From UBA6168 sp965222975 (GTDB taxonomy: Bacteria; Bacteroidota; Bacteroidia; Chitinophagales; Saprospiraceae): 64,000 nt of DNA. Below the pieces are notes generated by a model. The model was not told the DNA's origin. It made no database searches and was given only the letters and a program-made list of their open reading frames with translations. Positions 27,259 through 36,650 of the stretch are shown piece after piece. The DNA is taken from NCBI GenBank assembly GCA_965222975.1, contig CBDCVJ010000023.1, forward strand, positions 62,001 to 126,000. The letters are read 5' to 3'. The stretch's first letter is position 1. Every line of letters begins with the position of its first letter. Made by a program: the position numbers and the translations under genes.

Positions 27259-30200
27259 ATGAACAACTTAATTTTTTTTGATCATTTACTAAATACAAAA
27301 AATCTTTTGTGCTTACGTTATTTGCGGATAAAAGGATTTGTCCTTTTGCCCCTATTATTTCTTTCTGTTTTTTGGCCTTTGCAAAATGCTTATTCGCAAC
27401 TGCTGCCTTGCCCACCTGCTACCTGCGGAGAAGAATTGTTCTGTTATGGGGATTTTAACGACCTGACTCCATCGCCTTTTCATACGCCCGCCTACTTCGA
27501 TCAGCTTGGGTTGACATATTGCCCAGGCATAAACAATTCATCGGAGAATTCCCCCGATGTCATTTGTGTCAACCCAGACACGGATAATGTAGGCATCAAT
27601 TTAGGTTATGTATTCGATGATAATTATTATGAGGCCATTTATTTCCCGCTTAGCGGTGCCGTTGAACCGGGCAACTCGATTGAACTAAATGTTGATGCCA
27701 TACAAGTGCAGGGGTCACAGGGCAGTTTACTGTTCTTCGCTAGTGAAGATGACCCTTGTACATTAGGTGTCGTTCCCAATACTTGTACAGACCTGAATGG
27801 GTTCATTTGCATGGGAGAACAAACTCCAACGGCTAATTACTTTGGCGTGTTGCTCAATGAAGATTGTTTAGGGTTTTTTACCCCTTATCCCGATGCTTCT
27901 TATCAAAGTTTAAATATCAATTGGCCGAACAACACCAATGAAGTGATAAATTATATAACGGTAGTGGTAGGCAACCCAAGCAACCATGCAACGGGAAATT
28001 TGATTATTGACAATATCAGTGTTGTTGAAGAATGCCCTCCTCCCGGCTGTCTGTGTACAGGGCCAAATGGCAAAAACATTGATGCGGGCATTGGTAAAGA
28101 CCTTAGTGAACTGATAAGCCAGGGAGATTTAAGCCCAGGGGCGTTTGATAACACGGGCAAGTGCCTCGCCATATCGGGCACACTGATCATGGACGAGGAC
28201 AACTACCTGATCCAAGGCGGGGAAATCCGTATGCAGCCCGGTGCGGAAATCATTGTCCAAGACGGCAAGACCCTTGAATTGCTGAACATCAATGAAAACG
28301 GTGGCATGCATGGTTGCGAACAAATGTGGAAAAGCATCACCGTTGATCCCGGAGGCGGACTGGTAAGCACGAACTGCGAGTTCCAGGATGCCCAACATGC
28401 CATTCTGGCCATTGGATCTACGGGGGTTCTACCATCTTTGAACATCAACAGTTGCATATTCCAAAACAACCATATCGGTATAAATGTGGCCAATGGGGGC
28501 AGCGACTTTGTACCTGTAACTGGGCCATCGGTCCGGGGGTGTACATTCAGGGGCGTTGGAGGTTTACTGCCCCCTTTTGATCCCGGCCTTCTCAATTATA
28601 ACAGCGATAGCCCCTTTGCTGGAATCAATTTGAACAGGACAGCCTTATTTGTTGGTGCCAAAGACATTGCAGGCTTTATGAACACCTTCAACAACCTCCG
28701 CTACGGTATCCGGGCCACCGCATCATATGTCGAAGTGCATTATAGTTTTTTTGAAGACATCGAAGCCATTGGAGTCTTTGGGCATTTCTTCAGCGAATTA
28801 AAGGTTGAGGATTCAAACTTCAACAATACTACTATTGGAGCTGCGGGTATTTGGGGTGCAGGAAGTACTACTATTGAAGCTTTTGATAATTCGACCACCA
28901 ATTTAGCGACTGGGATTTTCAATGGTGATCCAAACTTCGCCAAAACAAGAATTGAAAGGTGTACCATCAACGATTGCATAAACAGTGCTATCCAAGTAAT
29001 TAACCCTAAGACTACGATTATCATCAGAAAAAACGTGATCAACAGGGCGGGTGATATTACTTTCTTTGCAGATGAATATAAGATTGGGGCTATCAACCTG
29101 AATAGCGGGACAAAAGTAGACAAAGGCCACATCCTCCAAAACAAGATCAACCAAGAAACCGACGCACCGGGCATCCGCATCAGCAATTGCGGAGGGTTCA
29201 TATTGGAGCAGAACACAGTAACCTATACCGGGCTCTCAAACGGCTCTGGAAACATCCATGGGGGCATACACCTCGACGCTAGTGCCCATAGTAACAAACT
29301 GAGGGAAAACAAAATTACCTCCGACAATGAGGACGCTGGCGTGGCAGGTATCTATACCGTATATTCTGGGAGCAACAACATGTGCTGCAACTGGGTGGAC
29401 GGTACGCATTACGGAATTGCTTTTTCCGGGCCATCAGACCATACCAATTTGAGGACCAATAGAATCCGGTCACATGCCGTTGGTTTGTTCTGTGATGAAG
29501 CGACCGTTATCGGTGAACAGGAACTCGTCGGGAACTCTTGGGGAGGGTCCTATTCCCTGCATGGGGCACAGCATTTAGGAAGTGAACAAGATATTATCAA
29601 TTCCCAATTTAGGGTTGAACTGCCTGTCGTTCCCCCTTTATGGCCAATGTACGATGCCCAGAATGAGTCAGGTTTGCCTGGGGAACAGTGGTTTACAGAT
29701 TGGCCGGGCAACAGCAATAATTGTTGGGCGGCCATTGAAGGGACATACTGCCCTTATGTGATTTCAGAAGACCCAAATATAGGAGGCCCCGTTCCGGCAG
29801 ATTTGGGCGGCAGGGATATTGGCATTGCAAAAGGGGAACTCGCCGGAACCCCCCATGCCGACATGATGATCTTTGAGGGCAGCCGCAGCCTTTACCGGAA
29901 CCTCACGGAATTCGGTTACCTGTTGGGCCTCGACCAGGATGTGGACAATTTTTATGCGGCCAACGCCACGACCAATATCGGCCTGTTGCACGGTGTCGAA
30001 TCCGGTATAGAAGCTTTGTGGGACATCAGTGCTGGTGACAGTTCGCAGATCGCCACCTATTACGGCCAGTTGGACAGCCTTTCATCTGAAATTGCATTGG
30101 TGGATTCGCTTTACGAAGCAGCTGCGACCCAACAGGAGATAGACCTGTTGGAGGCGCAGCGCAATGGATTGGTCACGGAAGTGGCGCTGGCAGCGGACAA

Positions 30201-30813
30201 CCTGCACCAGTTGTTCGACGGGCAGGCAACAGCCCGGACAGCAGCGGCGGATCTGGTCCTTGCGGACAATGCTGCCATAGTGCCTGCCAATACCTTGGAA
30301 AGTAACCGGGTGACCGTTAACCGGGTTTTTCTGGAAACGCTGGCAAAGGGCATCACTGTTTTCACCCAATCTCAAAAGGACGACCTGTCCACCGTGGCCA
30401 ACCAGTGCCCATTGACGGGGGGCTCGGCGGTACATGAGGCCCGGGCCTTGTACAGCATGATCGAAGAAGCCGCCTATGACGACGATGCCCTTTGCAACAA
30501 CAGCAACAACCTGGTCCAACAAGATGACCAGGCTACGGCAACCGAGAACAAGGCCGGATCAAAAAACTTTGGTTTGTTCCCCAACCCGGCCAACGAAACC
30601 GTTGTACTGGAAAGGCTGTCGGAATACCAAGGCCCGGAACTCGTGGTGCGGATCAGTTCCCTTTCTGGGGTTACAGTCCAGAAGGCGCTTTGGAAAAGTC
30701 CCGCCGACAAACTGGAGGTTTCCTTAAGGGGGATACCCAACGGCATCTATTACTGCACCATTTTTGAAGATGGTAAAAGGGTCGGCTCACAGAAACTCGT
30801 GGTCATTAAATAA
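27259..30813 (+). CDS. large T9SS surface protein with parallel beta-helix repeats
   Basis: This 1184-aa protein has a longer than usual N-terminal region before the signal core (GFVLLPLLFLSVFWPLQNAYSQ). A jelly-roll-like domain with paired Cys follows (about 45-255), then a right-handed parallel beta-helix (about 330-780; NINSCIFQNNHIGINVANGG and similar turns). A helical/coiled region lies near 900-1090, and a type A sorting domain at the end (FGLFPNPANETVVLE, IPNGIYYCTIFEDGK). Beta-helices of this class bind or cut polysaccharide, but I see no catalytic signature, so adhesin is as likely as enzyme. It heads the array of T9SS genes and has its own terminator. Confidence 0.88.
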   Translation: MNNLIFFDHLLNTKNLLCLRYLRIKGFVLLPLLFLSVFWPLQNAYSQLLPCPPATCGEELFCYGDFNDLTPSPFHTPAYFDQLGLTYCPGINNSSENSPDVICVNPDTDNVGINLGYVFDDNYYEAIYFPLSGAVEPGNSIELNVDAIQVQGSQGSLLFFASEDDPCTLGVVPNTCTDLNGFICMGEQTPTANYFGVLLNEDCLGFFTPYPDASYQSLNINWPNNTNEVINYITVVVGNPSNHATGNLIIDNISVVEECPPPGCLCTGPNGKNIDAGIGKDLSELISQGDLSPGAFDNTGKCLAISGTLIMDEDNYLIQGGEIRMQPGAEIIVQDGKTLELLNINENGGMHGCEQMWKSITVDPGGGLVSTNCEFQDAQHAILAIGSTGVLPSLNINSCIFQNNHIGINVANGGSDFVPVTGPSVRGCTFRGVGGLLPPFDPGLLNYNSDSPFAGINLNRTALFVGAKDIAGFMNTFNNLRYGIRATASYVEVHYSFFEDIEAIGVFGHFFSELKVEDSNFNNTTIGAAGIWGAGSTTIEAFDNSTTNLATGIFNGDPNFAKTRIERCTINDCINSAIQVINPKTTIIIRKNVINRAGDITFFADEYKIGAINLNSGTKVDKGHILQNKINQETDAPGIRISNCGGFILEQNTVTYTGLSNGSGNIHGGIHLDASAHSNKLRENKITSDNEDAGVAGIYTVYSGSNNMCCNWVDGTHYGIAFSGPSDHTNLRTNRIRSHAVGLFCDEATVIGEQELVGNSWGGSYSLHGAQHLGSEQDIINSQFRVELPVVPPLWPMYDAQNESGLPGEQWFTDWPGNSNNCWAAIEGTYCPYVISEDPNIGGPVPADLGGRDIGIAKGELAGTPHADMMIFEGSRSLYRNLTEFGYLLGLDQDVDNFYAANATTNIGLLHGVESGIEALWDISAGDSSQIATYYGQLDSLSSEIALVDSLYEAAATQQEIDLLEAQRNGLVTEVALAADNLHQLFDGQATARTAAADLVLADNAAIVPANTLESNRVTVNRVFLETLAKGITVFTQSQKDDLSTVANQCPLTGGSAVHEARALYSMIEEAAYDDDALCNNSNNLVQQDDQATATENKAGSKNFGLFPNPANETVVLERLSEYQGPELVVRISSLSGVTVQKALWKSPADKLEVSLRGIPNGIYYCTIFEDGKRVGSQKLVVIK

Positions 30814-30821
30814 CCTAAAAC

Positions 30822-30866
30822 CAAGGGACCCCACCCAAAGCAACCTTTTCGGGTGGGCCCCTTTTA
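30822..30866 (+). terminator. hairpin terminator after the beta-helix gene
   Basis: A stem of AAGGGACCCCACCC with GGGTGGGCCCCTTTT, slightly imperfect, begins 9 bp after the stop and ends 12 bp before the next start codon. Confidence 0.75.
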
Positions 30867-30877
30867 AAAAATCCTTT

Positions 30878-32641
30878 ATGAAATCATCTCTAATCACCAT
30901 TGCATGTTGTTTTTTCCTCGTCCATTCCGTACTCCCGCAGGACCACGACAACACCTGGCTGTTGGGGTACGCAGGTGGGAACGAATCGCCCAATGATACT
31001 ACTTATGGCATTTCGATCCTGGATTTTTCGAACGGATTGACCCATATTGAGAACAACCAGGAAATCGGGATGGGCTTCGCTGCGGCCAACGCAAGCATCA
31101 GCAGTGCGGATGGTGAACTGTTGTTCTACAGCAACTGCATCAGCGTAGGGAATACTTCAAACGGTACAATGGAAAACGGCTTTGGACTGAACCCACCGGA
31201 CCTTGGTGGTTATGACCTGCCCCAGGGGTGCCTCATCCTACCTTATCCCTCTCAGGATAATAAATATGTCCTTTTTCATGAAACGAAAGATTGGCTTGTT
31301 GATATAGGTGTAGAAGTGTTGGGGTTGTATTTTTCAGTAATAGATATGTCGTCGAACAATGGTCTTGGCGAAGTGATACTAAAAAAAGAACCCTTGTTTT
31401 TAGACACTCTTGATTATGGCAAAGTTACTGCCGTCAAACATGCAAATGGAAGGGATTGGTGGGTATTACTTAATGAACATTCAAGTAATACTTTTTATAG
31501 GGTGCTTTTGAATAAAAATGGAATAAATATTATGGAAAATGAGGAGGTTGAGGTCAGTATTCCATCGGGTCTTGGGCAAGCGAAGTTTTCCCCAGATGGA
31601 AGGTACTATGCCAGAAGGTCTGGGATCAACAATGATACAGGCGATTTTTTAGATATATTTGAATTCGACCGTTGTAACGGAAAACTAAGCAATCACATCC
31701 AAATTAACTATTTCGACGATTCGTCAGGCGGAGGAGTCGCCTTTTCCCCAAATTCCAGGTTTTTATATGTTTCCTCTACGGTTTATCTTTACCAGTTCGA
31801 CCTTTGGGCAGGTGACATAGAAGCGAGCAAGGACACAGTGGCCATTTATGATGGTTTTGGCGACCCATTCTCCACTGCCTTTTTTCTTGCCCAGTTGGCA
31901 CCCAATGGGAAGATTTATATCAGTAATACCAACAGTTCCAACTACCTCCACGTCATCCACCGCCCTAATGAAAAAGGGGACGCCTGCATGGTCGAACAGC
32001 ATGGTTTTCGGTTGCCCACCAGAAACTACACTTCCCTTCCCAACCACCCCAACTACCGCCTCGGTCCCCTCGACGGCTCGCCCTGCGATACACTCGGCCT
32101 CGACAACGTCCCTGTCGCCAAGTACCGCTACGAGCAAGATAGCTTGGACTACCTGCAAGTGGAGTTCACCGACCTGAGCTATTACGAACCTGCCGAATGG
32201 CACTGGGACTTCGGCAACGGCAACGCCACCTCACAGGATACCAGTCCGGTGCATGTGTTCCCACAGGCAGGCACTTATGAGGTCTGCCTCACCGTCAGCA
32301 ATGTCAATGGGGGGCACACCTTCTGCCGCACCCTCGAACTCGGCACGGTCTCGTCCTCGGAAGAGGCGCAGGAGGTGGACATCACCCTTTTCCCCAACCC
32401 CTGCCGGGACGGGGTGAACGTGATCATCAGCGAGTACCTGCCGAGGGATGCCAAGGTGGTGCTGTACGATGCGGTTGGCCAGCGGCAAAAGGTGCAGCAG
32501 GTACGGACGGGGTGGAACACCTTGAGGCTGGACGGTTTGGGGGCTGGGATTTATTTTTACCAGATATGGGAAGCGTCAAGTCCCGAACCCGTTTCGGGAG
32601 ATGTGCTGTTGGACAGTGGGAAGTTGGTGAAGGTGGAGTGA
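30878..32641 (+). CDS. T9SS protein: beta-propeller-like region, PKD domain, sorting domain (array copy 1)
   Basis: The start at 30878 (MKSSLITIACCFFLVHSVLPQ) gives 587 aa with a clean signal peptide; the frame is open upstream into the previous gene's end, which I discard. Residues ~22-390 form a propeller-like domain (HDNTWLLGYAGG, SPNSRFLYVSSTVYLYQFD). A PKD domain follows (YYEPAEWHWDFGNGNATSQD) and then a type A sorting domain (ITLFPNPCRDGVNVIISEYL). The same architecture recurs at 34132-35886 and in the broken gene at 47735-50802. Its last 976 bp, with 166 bp of downstream DNA, are tandemly duplicated. Likely a surface or secreted adhesin-like protein; no enzyme motif is visible. Confidence 0.88.
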   Translation: MKSSLITIACCFFLVHSVLPQDHDNTWLLGYAGGNESPNDTTYGISILDFSNGLTHIENNQEIGMGFAAANASISSADGELLFYSNCISVGNTSNGTMENGFGLNPPDLGGYDLPQGCLILPYPSQDNKYVLFHETKDWLVDIGVEVLGLYFSVIDMSSNNGLGEVILKKEPLFLDTLDYGKVTAVKHANGRDWWVLLNEHSSNTFYRVLLNKNGINIMENEEVEVSIPSGLGQAKFSPDGRYYARRSGINNDTGDFLDIFEFDRCNGKLSNHIQINYFDDSSGGGVAFSPNSRFLYVSSTVYLYQFDLWAGDIEASKDTVAIYDGFGDPFSTAFFLAQLAPNGKIYISNTNSSNYLHVIHRPNEKGDACMVEQHGFRLPTRNYTSLPNHPNYRLGPLDGSPCDTLGLDNVPVAKYRYEQDSLDYLQVEFTDLSYYEPAEWHWDFGNGNATSQDTSPVHVFPQAGTYEVCLTVSNVNGGHTFCRTLELGTVSSSEEAQEVDITLFPNPCRDGVNVIISEYLPRDAKVVLYDAVGQRQKVQQVRTGWNTLRLDGLGAGIYFYQIWEASSPEPVSGDVLLDSGKLVKVE

Positions 32642-32807
32642 AGTAGAACAGAGTAATCTTTGGCAGTCTTACACCAGTGCTTTTGCCGGAGGGTAGGCAC
32701 AGGGCACAGCCGCTGCGCCAGCCACGGGCCTTTGTTTAAAGGCCTTGCGGGTTTGACCACTTGAGCTTGTTTTATTATTTGACACTCCAGCGCAAGCGGG
32801 GAGCAAG
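31832..32807 (+). repeat. 976-bp tandem duplication, unit 1
   Basis: The unit runs from AGCAAGGACACAGTGGCC inside the copy 1 gene, through its stop codon, to AGCGCAAGCGGGG. Its offset to unit 2 is 976 bp. From about 32100 onward both units look identical over some 700 bp; the first ~270 bp differ at roughly one base in ten, mostly at silent positions. Confidence 0.9.
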
Positions 32808-33783
32808 GACACGGTGGCCGTTTATGATGGTTTTGGGGATCCCTTCTCGACTGCCTTTTTCCTTGCCCAGTTGGCGCCCAACGGGAAGATTTACATCAGC
32901 AACCCCAACAGTTCCAACTACCTCCACGTTATCCACCGCCCCAATGAAAAGGGGGATGCCTGCATGGTCGAACAGCATGGCTTCCGGCTGCCCACCAGAA
33001 ACTACACTTCCCTTCCCAACCACCCCAACTACCGCCTCGGCCCCCTCGACGGCTCCCCCTGCGACACCCTCGCCCTCGACAACGTCCCTGTCGCCAAGTA
33101 CCGCTACGAGCAAGATAGCTTGGACTACCTGCAAGTGGAGTTCACCGACCTGAGCTATTACGAACCTGCCGAATGGCACTGGGACTTCGGCAACGGCAAC
33201 GCCACCTCACAGGATACCAGTCCGGTGCATGTGTTCCCACAGGCAGGCACTTATGAGGTCTGCCTCACCGTCAGCAATGTCAATGGGGGGCACACCTTCT
33301 GCCGCACCCTCGAACTCGGCACGGTCTCGTCCTCGGAAGAGGCGCAGGAGGTGGACATCACCCTTTTCCCCAACCCCTGCCGGGACGGGGTGAACGTGAT
33401 CATCAGCGAGTACCTGCCGAGGGATGCCAAGGTGGTGCTGTACGATGCGGTTGGCCAGCGGCAAAAGGTGCAGCAGGTACGGACGGGGTGGAACACCTTG
33501 AGGCTGGACGGTTTGGGGGCTGGGATTTATTTTTACCAGATATGGGAAGCGTCAAGTCCCGAACCCGTTTCGGGAGATGTGCTGTTGGACAGTGGGAAGT
33601 TGGTGAAGGTGGAGTGAAGTAGAACAGAGTAATCTTTGGCAGTCTTACACCAGTGCTTTTGCCGGAGGGTAGGCACAGGGCACAGCCGCTGCGCCAGCCA
33701 CGGGCCTTTGTTTAAAGGCCTTGCGGGTTTGACCACTTGAGCTTGTTTTATTATTTGACACTCCAGCGCAAGCGGGGCAACAG
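32808..33783 (+). repeat. 976-bp tandem duplication, unit 2
   Basis: Second unit of the tandem duplication. It joins unit 1 directly, so the open frame in it starts in linker DNA. At its end the sequence departs into an orphan sorting-domain frame. Confidence 0.9.
32814..33617 (+). pseudogene. 5'-truncated duplicate of the T9SS PKD protein
   Basis: A 267-codon frame encodes only the end of the propeller-like region, the PKD domain and the sorting domain of copy 1. It lacks a signal peptide, so the product could not be exported by Sec/T9SS. It may act as a silent donor cassette for recombination with the neighbouring full genes (inference). It uses no recognisable start signal: the first GTG/ATG lies inside the repeat. 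Confidence 0.8.
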
Positions 33784-34068
33784 TTGGTTCAGCCTGTTTC
33801 TGATACACCGAATATGACTGCCGCATCATTTGACCTGTTCCCAAACCCCGCACGGGAAAGTTTTACTTTGGACATCAAGCAGGGCAGGGAAAAGGTGCGA
33901 GAGGTACAGATTATAGATACTCACGGAAAAGTGGTCGGGGCAAAAACCTTGGACAAGAAAGACCGACAGGCCACCTTCTTCACCAAGCGGCTTGTTTCTG
34001 GTATGTATTTCGTGAAGGTACTGGAGGAAGGGAAAGACGTTTTTTCGGGAAAAATAATTGTCCAATAG
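33784..34068 (+). pseudogene. orphan T9SS sorting-domain fragment
   Basis: A frame of about 94 codons, open back to a stop at 33730, encodes only a type A sorting domain (FDLFPNPARESFTLDIKQG ... RLVSGMYFVKVLEEGKD, ending KIIVQ). It is unlike the sorting domains of its neighbours. It looks like the 3' end of a gene whose front was lost when the 976-bp unit was duplicated up to 33783. Confidence 0.75.
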
Positions 34069-34086
34069 TATTTTATAATATCCAGT

Positions 34087-34113
34087 CCGGTGCAGCCAAT
34101 ATGGCTGCACCGG
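34087..34113 (+). terminator. perfect hairpin before array copy 3
   Basis: CCGGTGCAGCC / GGCTGCACCGG forms an 11-bp GC-rich stem, 19 bp after the orphan fragment and 18 bp before the next ATG. There is no T tract, so it may be a leader hairpin rather than a terminator. Confidence 0.6.
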
Positions 34114-34131
34114 ATATTGAAATCGGTACCT

Positions 34132-35886
34132 ATGAAAATACAGTTACTGTTTTTGTTCATTTTTTTGCTATCCTTTTCAATATACTCCCAGAACCACGAC
34201 TACTACTGGCCGATGGGCTACACCACCTCCTCTCCCGACAGTTCCCTTGGCAGGACGGTCATTGACTTCAGGGAAGCCCCGCCCCTGGTCTACAAAGAGG
34301 ACAGGGAGTTGAACTTTGGCTTTACGATGGCCAGTTACTGCGATTCCACGGGCAATGTGCTTTTCTATACCAACGGTCTTCAGGTAATGGGAAGAGACCA
34401 TGAGGAGATCGAAAACGGGGACCATCTGAACACGGGCTATTATGCCAGCCTTGATTATGGGGCCGGCTATCAAGTGATACAGAGCGAGATCTTTCTCCCC
34501 AAGCCCGGGGCCAATGATACCTTGTACCTGTTCCATGAAAGCACGGATACCAACCATATTTACAGCGCAGCAAAAGAAACCCTGCACCATTCCAAGCTGG
34601 AATTGACTTCTAACAATGGTTTGGGCAAGATGGTCATAAAGAACAACCCGTTGATAACCAATGGGACATTTGGGAGCATAACGGCTGTCAAACATGCGAA
34701 TGGAATGGGATGGTGGATTTATAATTCGATCAACAGCGCCAACAAATATAATCGTCTGCTCTTTACAAATAAGGGTGTAGAGACGATTGTAGAAATAACT
34801 TTTGGAGATGATATACCTTTCACAACTGCCTTGGGGTTCATAATATTTTCTCCGGATGGGAGTAGGTTTGCCAGATATGAAGTAAAGCACGGGGTCAGTA
34901 TTTTTGATTTTGACAGATGTCAGGGAAGCTTTTCCAACCCCGTTTTTATCCCGCTGCCGAACTCCAATCTGGGGGGCGGTCTTGCCATATCCCCCAACTC
35001 CCGTTTTCTCTATGTTTCTACTGCATCAAGGATTTACCAGTTCGACCTTTTGGCAGGTGATATAGAAGCGTCCAGGGAAACGGTTGCCGTTTTTGACGGC
35101 TATCAGTCCCCTTTGCCGACCTATTTTTACAAAATGCAGCTCGGGCCAGACGGCAGGATTTATATCAATTGTTTCAACAGTGCCAGCATTATGCACGTCA
35201 TACAGTTTCCAAACAAGAAGGGCCTGGCCTGCGAGGTGCGCCAGCACGGCGTCCAATTGCCTACCTTTAATTGTGGCACCATGCCCCACTTCCCCAACTA
35301 CCGCCTCGGACCCCTCGACGGCTCCCCCTGTGATACCCTCGGCCTCGACAACATACCCGTCGCCAAGTACCGCTACGAGCAAGATACACTCGACTACCTG
35401 CAAGTAGAGTTCACTGACCTCAGCTATTACGAACCTGCCGAATGGCACTGGGACTTCGGCCACGGCAACGCCACCTCCCAGGACACCAGCCCGGTGCATG
35501 TGTTCCCACAGGCCGGTACGTACGAGGTCTGCCTCACCGTCAGCAACGTCAACGGGGGGCACACCTTCTGCCGCACCCTTGAACTCGGCACGGTCTCGTC
35601 CTCGGAAGAGGCGCAGGAGGTGGACATCACCGTTTTCCCCAACCCCTGCCGGGATGGGTTGAACGTTATCATCAGCGAGTACCTGCCGAGGGATGCGAAG
35701 GTGGTGCTGTACGATGCGATGGGCCAGCGGCAAAAGGTGCAAGAGGTGCGGACGGGGTGGAACACGCTGCGGCTGGATGGTTTGGGTGCGGGGATTTATT
35801 TTTACCAAATATGGGAAGCGTCAAGTCCCGAACCCGTTTCGGGAGATGTGCTGTTGGACAGTGGGAAGCTGGTGAAAGTCGAATAG
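34132..35886 (+). CDS. T9SS protein: beta-propeller-like region, PKD domain, sorting domain (array copy 3)
   Basis: From the ATG at 34132 (MKIQLLFLFIFLLSFSIYSQ) the protein has 584 aa with a good signal peptide. The N-terminal ~390 residues are homologous to, but clearly diverged from, those of copy 1 (HDYYWPMGYTTSS against HDNTWLLGYAGG). The last ~200 residues (PKD plus sorting domain, from YRLGPLDGSPCDTLGLDN) are almost identical. This contrast suggests that the 3' cassettes exchange sequence by recombination while the front ends diversify. Surface or secreted, function unknown. Confidence 0.88.
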   Translation: MKIQLLFLFIFLLSFSIYSQNHDYYWPMGYTTSSPDSSLGRTVIDFREAPPLVYKEDRELNFGFTMASYCDSTGNVLFYTNGLQVMGRDHEEIENGDHLNTGYYASLDYGAGYQVIQSEIFLPKPGANDTLYLFHESTDTNHIYSAAKETLHHSKLELTSNNGLGKMVIKNNPLITNGTFGSITAVKHANGMGWWIYNSINSANKYNRLLFTNKGVETIVEITFGDDIPFTTALGFIIFSPDGSRFARYEVKHGVSIFDFDRCQGSFSNPVFIPLPNSNLGGGLAISPNSRFLYVSTASRIYQFDLLAGDIEASRETVAVFDGYQSPLPTYFYKMQLGPDGRIYINCFNSASIMHVIQFPNKKGLACEVRQHGVQLPTFNCGTMPHFPNYRLGPLDGSPCDTLGLDNIPVAKYRYEQDTLDYLQVEFTDLSYYEPAEWHWDFGHGNATSQDTSPVHVFPQAGTYEVCLTVSNVNGGHTFCRTLELGTVSSSEEAQEVDITVFPNPCRDGLNVIISEYLPRDAKVVLYDAMGQRQKVQEVRTGWNTLRLDGLGAGIYFYQIWEASSPEPVSGDVLLDSGKLVKVE

Positions 35887-35981
35887 GGGCAATGGTAATT
35901 TTTTCAACTAAAAACCTGCTGCTTATTAGCTGCGTATTTAAACCTGTTCCTTCCCGATTTATCATGCTTTTAGCTTGACGA

Positions 35982-36085
35982 GAATACGGGATTTCATTTC
36001 ATTAAATTTTACTTTTGCCTTCCCGGTTAACTTTGCCTGACGGCAGGCAGGAATGCGGGATTTCACTTCGGTCAATTTTACTTTT
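35982..36085 (+). repeat. direct repeat pair around a GCCTG palindrome
   Basis: GAATACGGGATTTCATTTC (35982 on) and GAATGCGGGATTTCACTTC (36051 on) begin two ~35-bp copies that both end AATTTTACTTTT. Between them lies TTGCCTGACGGCAGGCAGG (36033-36051), related to the in-gene palindrome at 898-943. Confidence 0.7.
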
Positions 36086-36086
36086 C

Positions 36087-36223
36087 AATGCGAATCAAGG
36101 GTTGAAAACTAAAAGGATATTGATTATCAAGGTTTTAAATCATGGTGATTTTTTAAAATCACCATGATTTCATCCCCTAAACAACTAACTATCAAGTAGA
36201 TAATTCAACCCTTGATTCGCATT
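36087..36223. repeat. nested inverted repeat with dispersed palindrome copy 2 inside
   Basis: Outer arms of 20 bp (AATGCGAATCAAGGGTTGAA, 36087-36106, and its exact complement at 36204-36223) enclose the palindrome AAATCATGGTGATTTT (36138-36170), also found at 25528-25562. Confidence 0.85.
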
Positions 36224-36251
36224 TTCAGTTAACTCTAAATGAATTCGTTTA

Positions 36252-36397
36252 GTCACTTGTACATCCTCCTCCCCCCACCCCCCTCCAAAGGGGGAGATAG
36301 AACCGTTCATTTATTCCCCATAGTTGATATAGTTTTAAATTTTAGCAGATTCGGTCTCCCCCTTTGGAGGGGTGCGGGGGGAGGAGGTGCAAGTGAC
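36252..36397. repeat. CT-rich inverted repeat
   Basis: The arms at 36252-36297 (GTCACTTGTACATCCTCC start) and 36355-36397 (GAGGAGGTGCAAGTGAC end) are complementary with a few mismatches over ~45 bp. The CCCTCCAAAGGGGGA core is itself partly palindromic. Confidence 0.8.
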
Positions 36398-36444
36398 CAG
36401 AGATTCAGTCAAATATATTTGACCAAAAAATTTTCATTTATAGC

Positions 36445-36650
36445 CTTTTACTCCAGCAATTCTCGCTATTAGTTTTTTTGAAATATGAAAGCCGTTCTTT
36501 GAGGCCAAAGGGAAGGGGGCTTTTGGAGAGAGGTGTGTTTTTTTGGTTTTTTTTTTTGAAAAAAACCAAAAAAACACACCTCTCTCCTCTTGTTTTCTTC
36601 TCCACATATTTCAATTTTTTTAATAGCAAGAATTGCTGCTTTTACTCCCT
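36445..36650. repeat. ~200-bp imperfect hairpin containing the right copy of the dispersed repeat
   Basis: The left arm begins TTTTACTCCAGCAATTCTCG; the right arm ends AGCAAGAATTGCTGCTTTTA. The tip is a near-perfect palindrome (GAGAGGTGTGTTTTTTTGG and its complement). The stretch 36451-36534 is the inverted partner of 26371-26461. It ends 4 bp before the next start codon. Confidence 0.8.

Noticed and set aside
35026..35808. 260-codon minus-strand frame, with similar frames at 31763-32203 and 32775-33179
   Set aside because: These repeat only because the plus-strand PKD cassettes repeat; they have no export signal or domain of their own.
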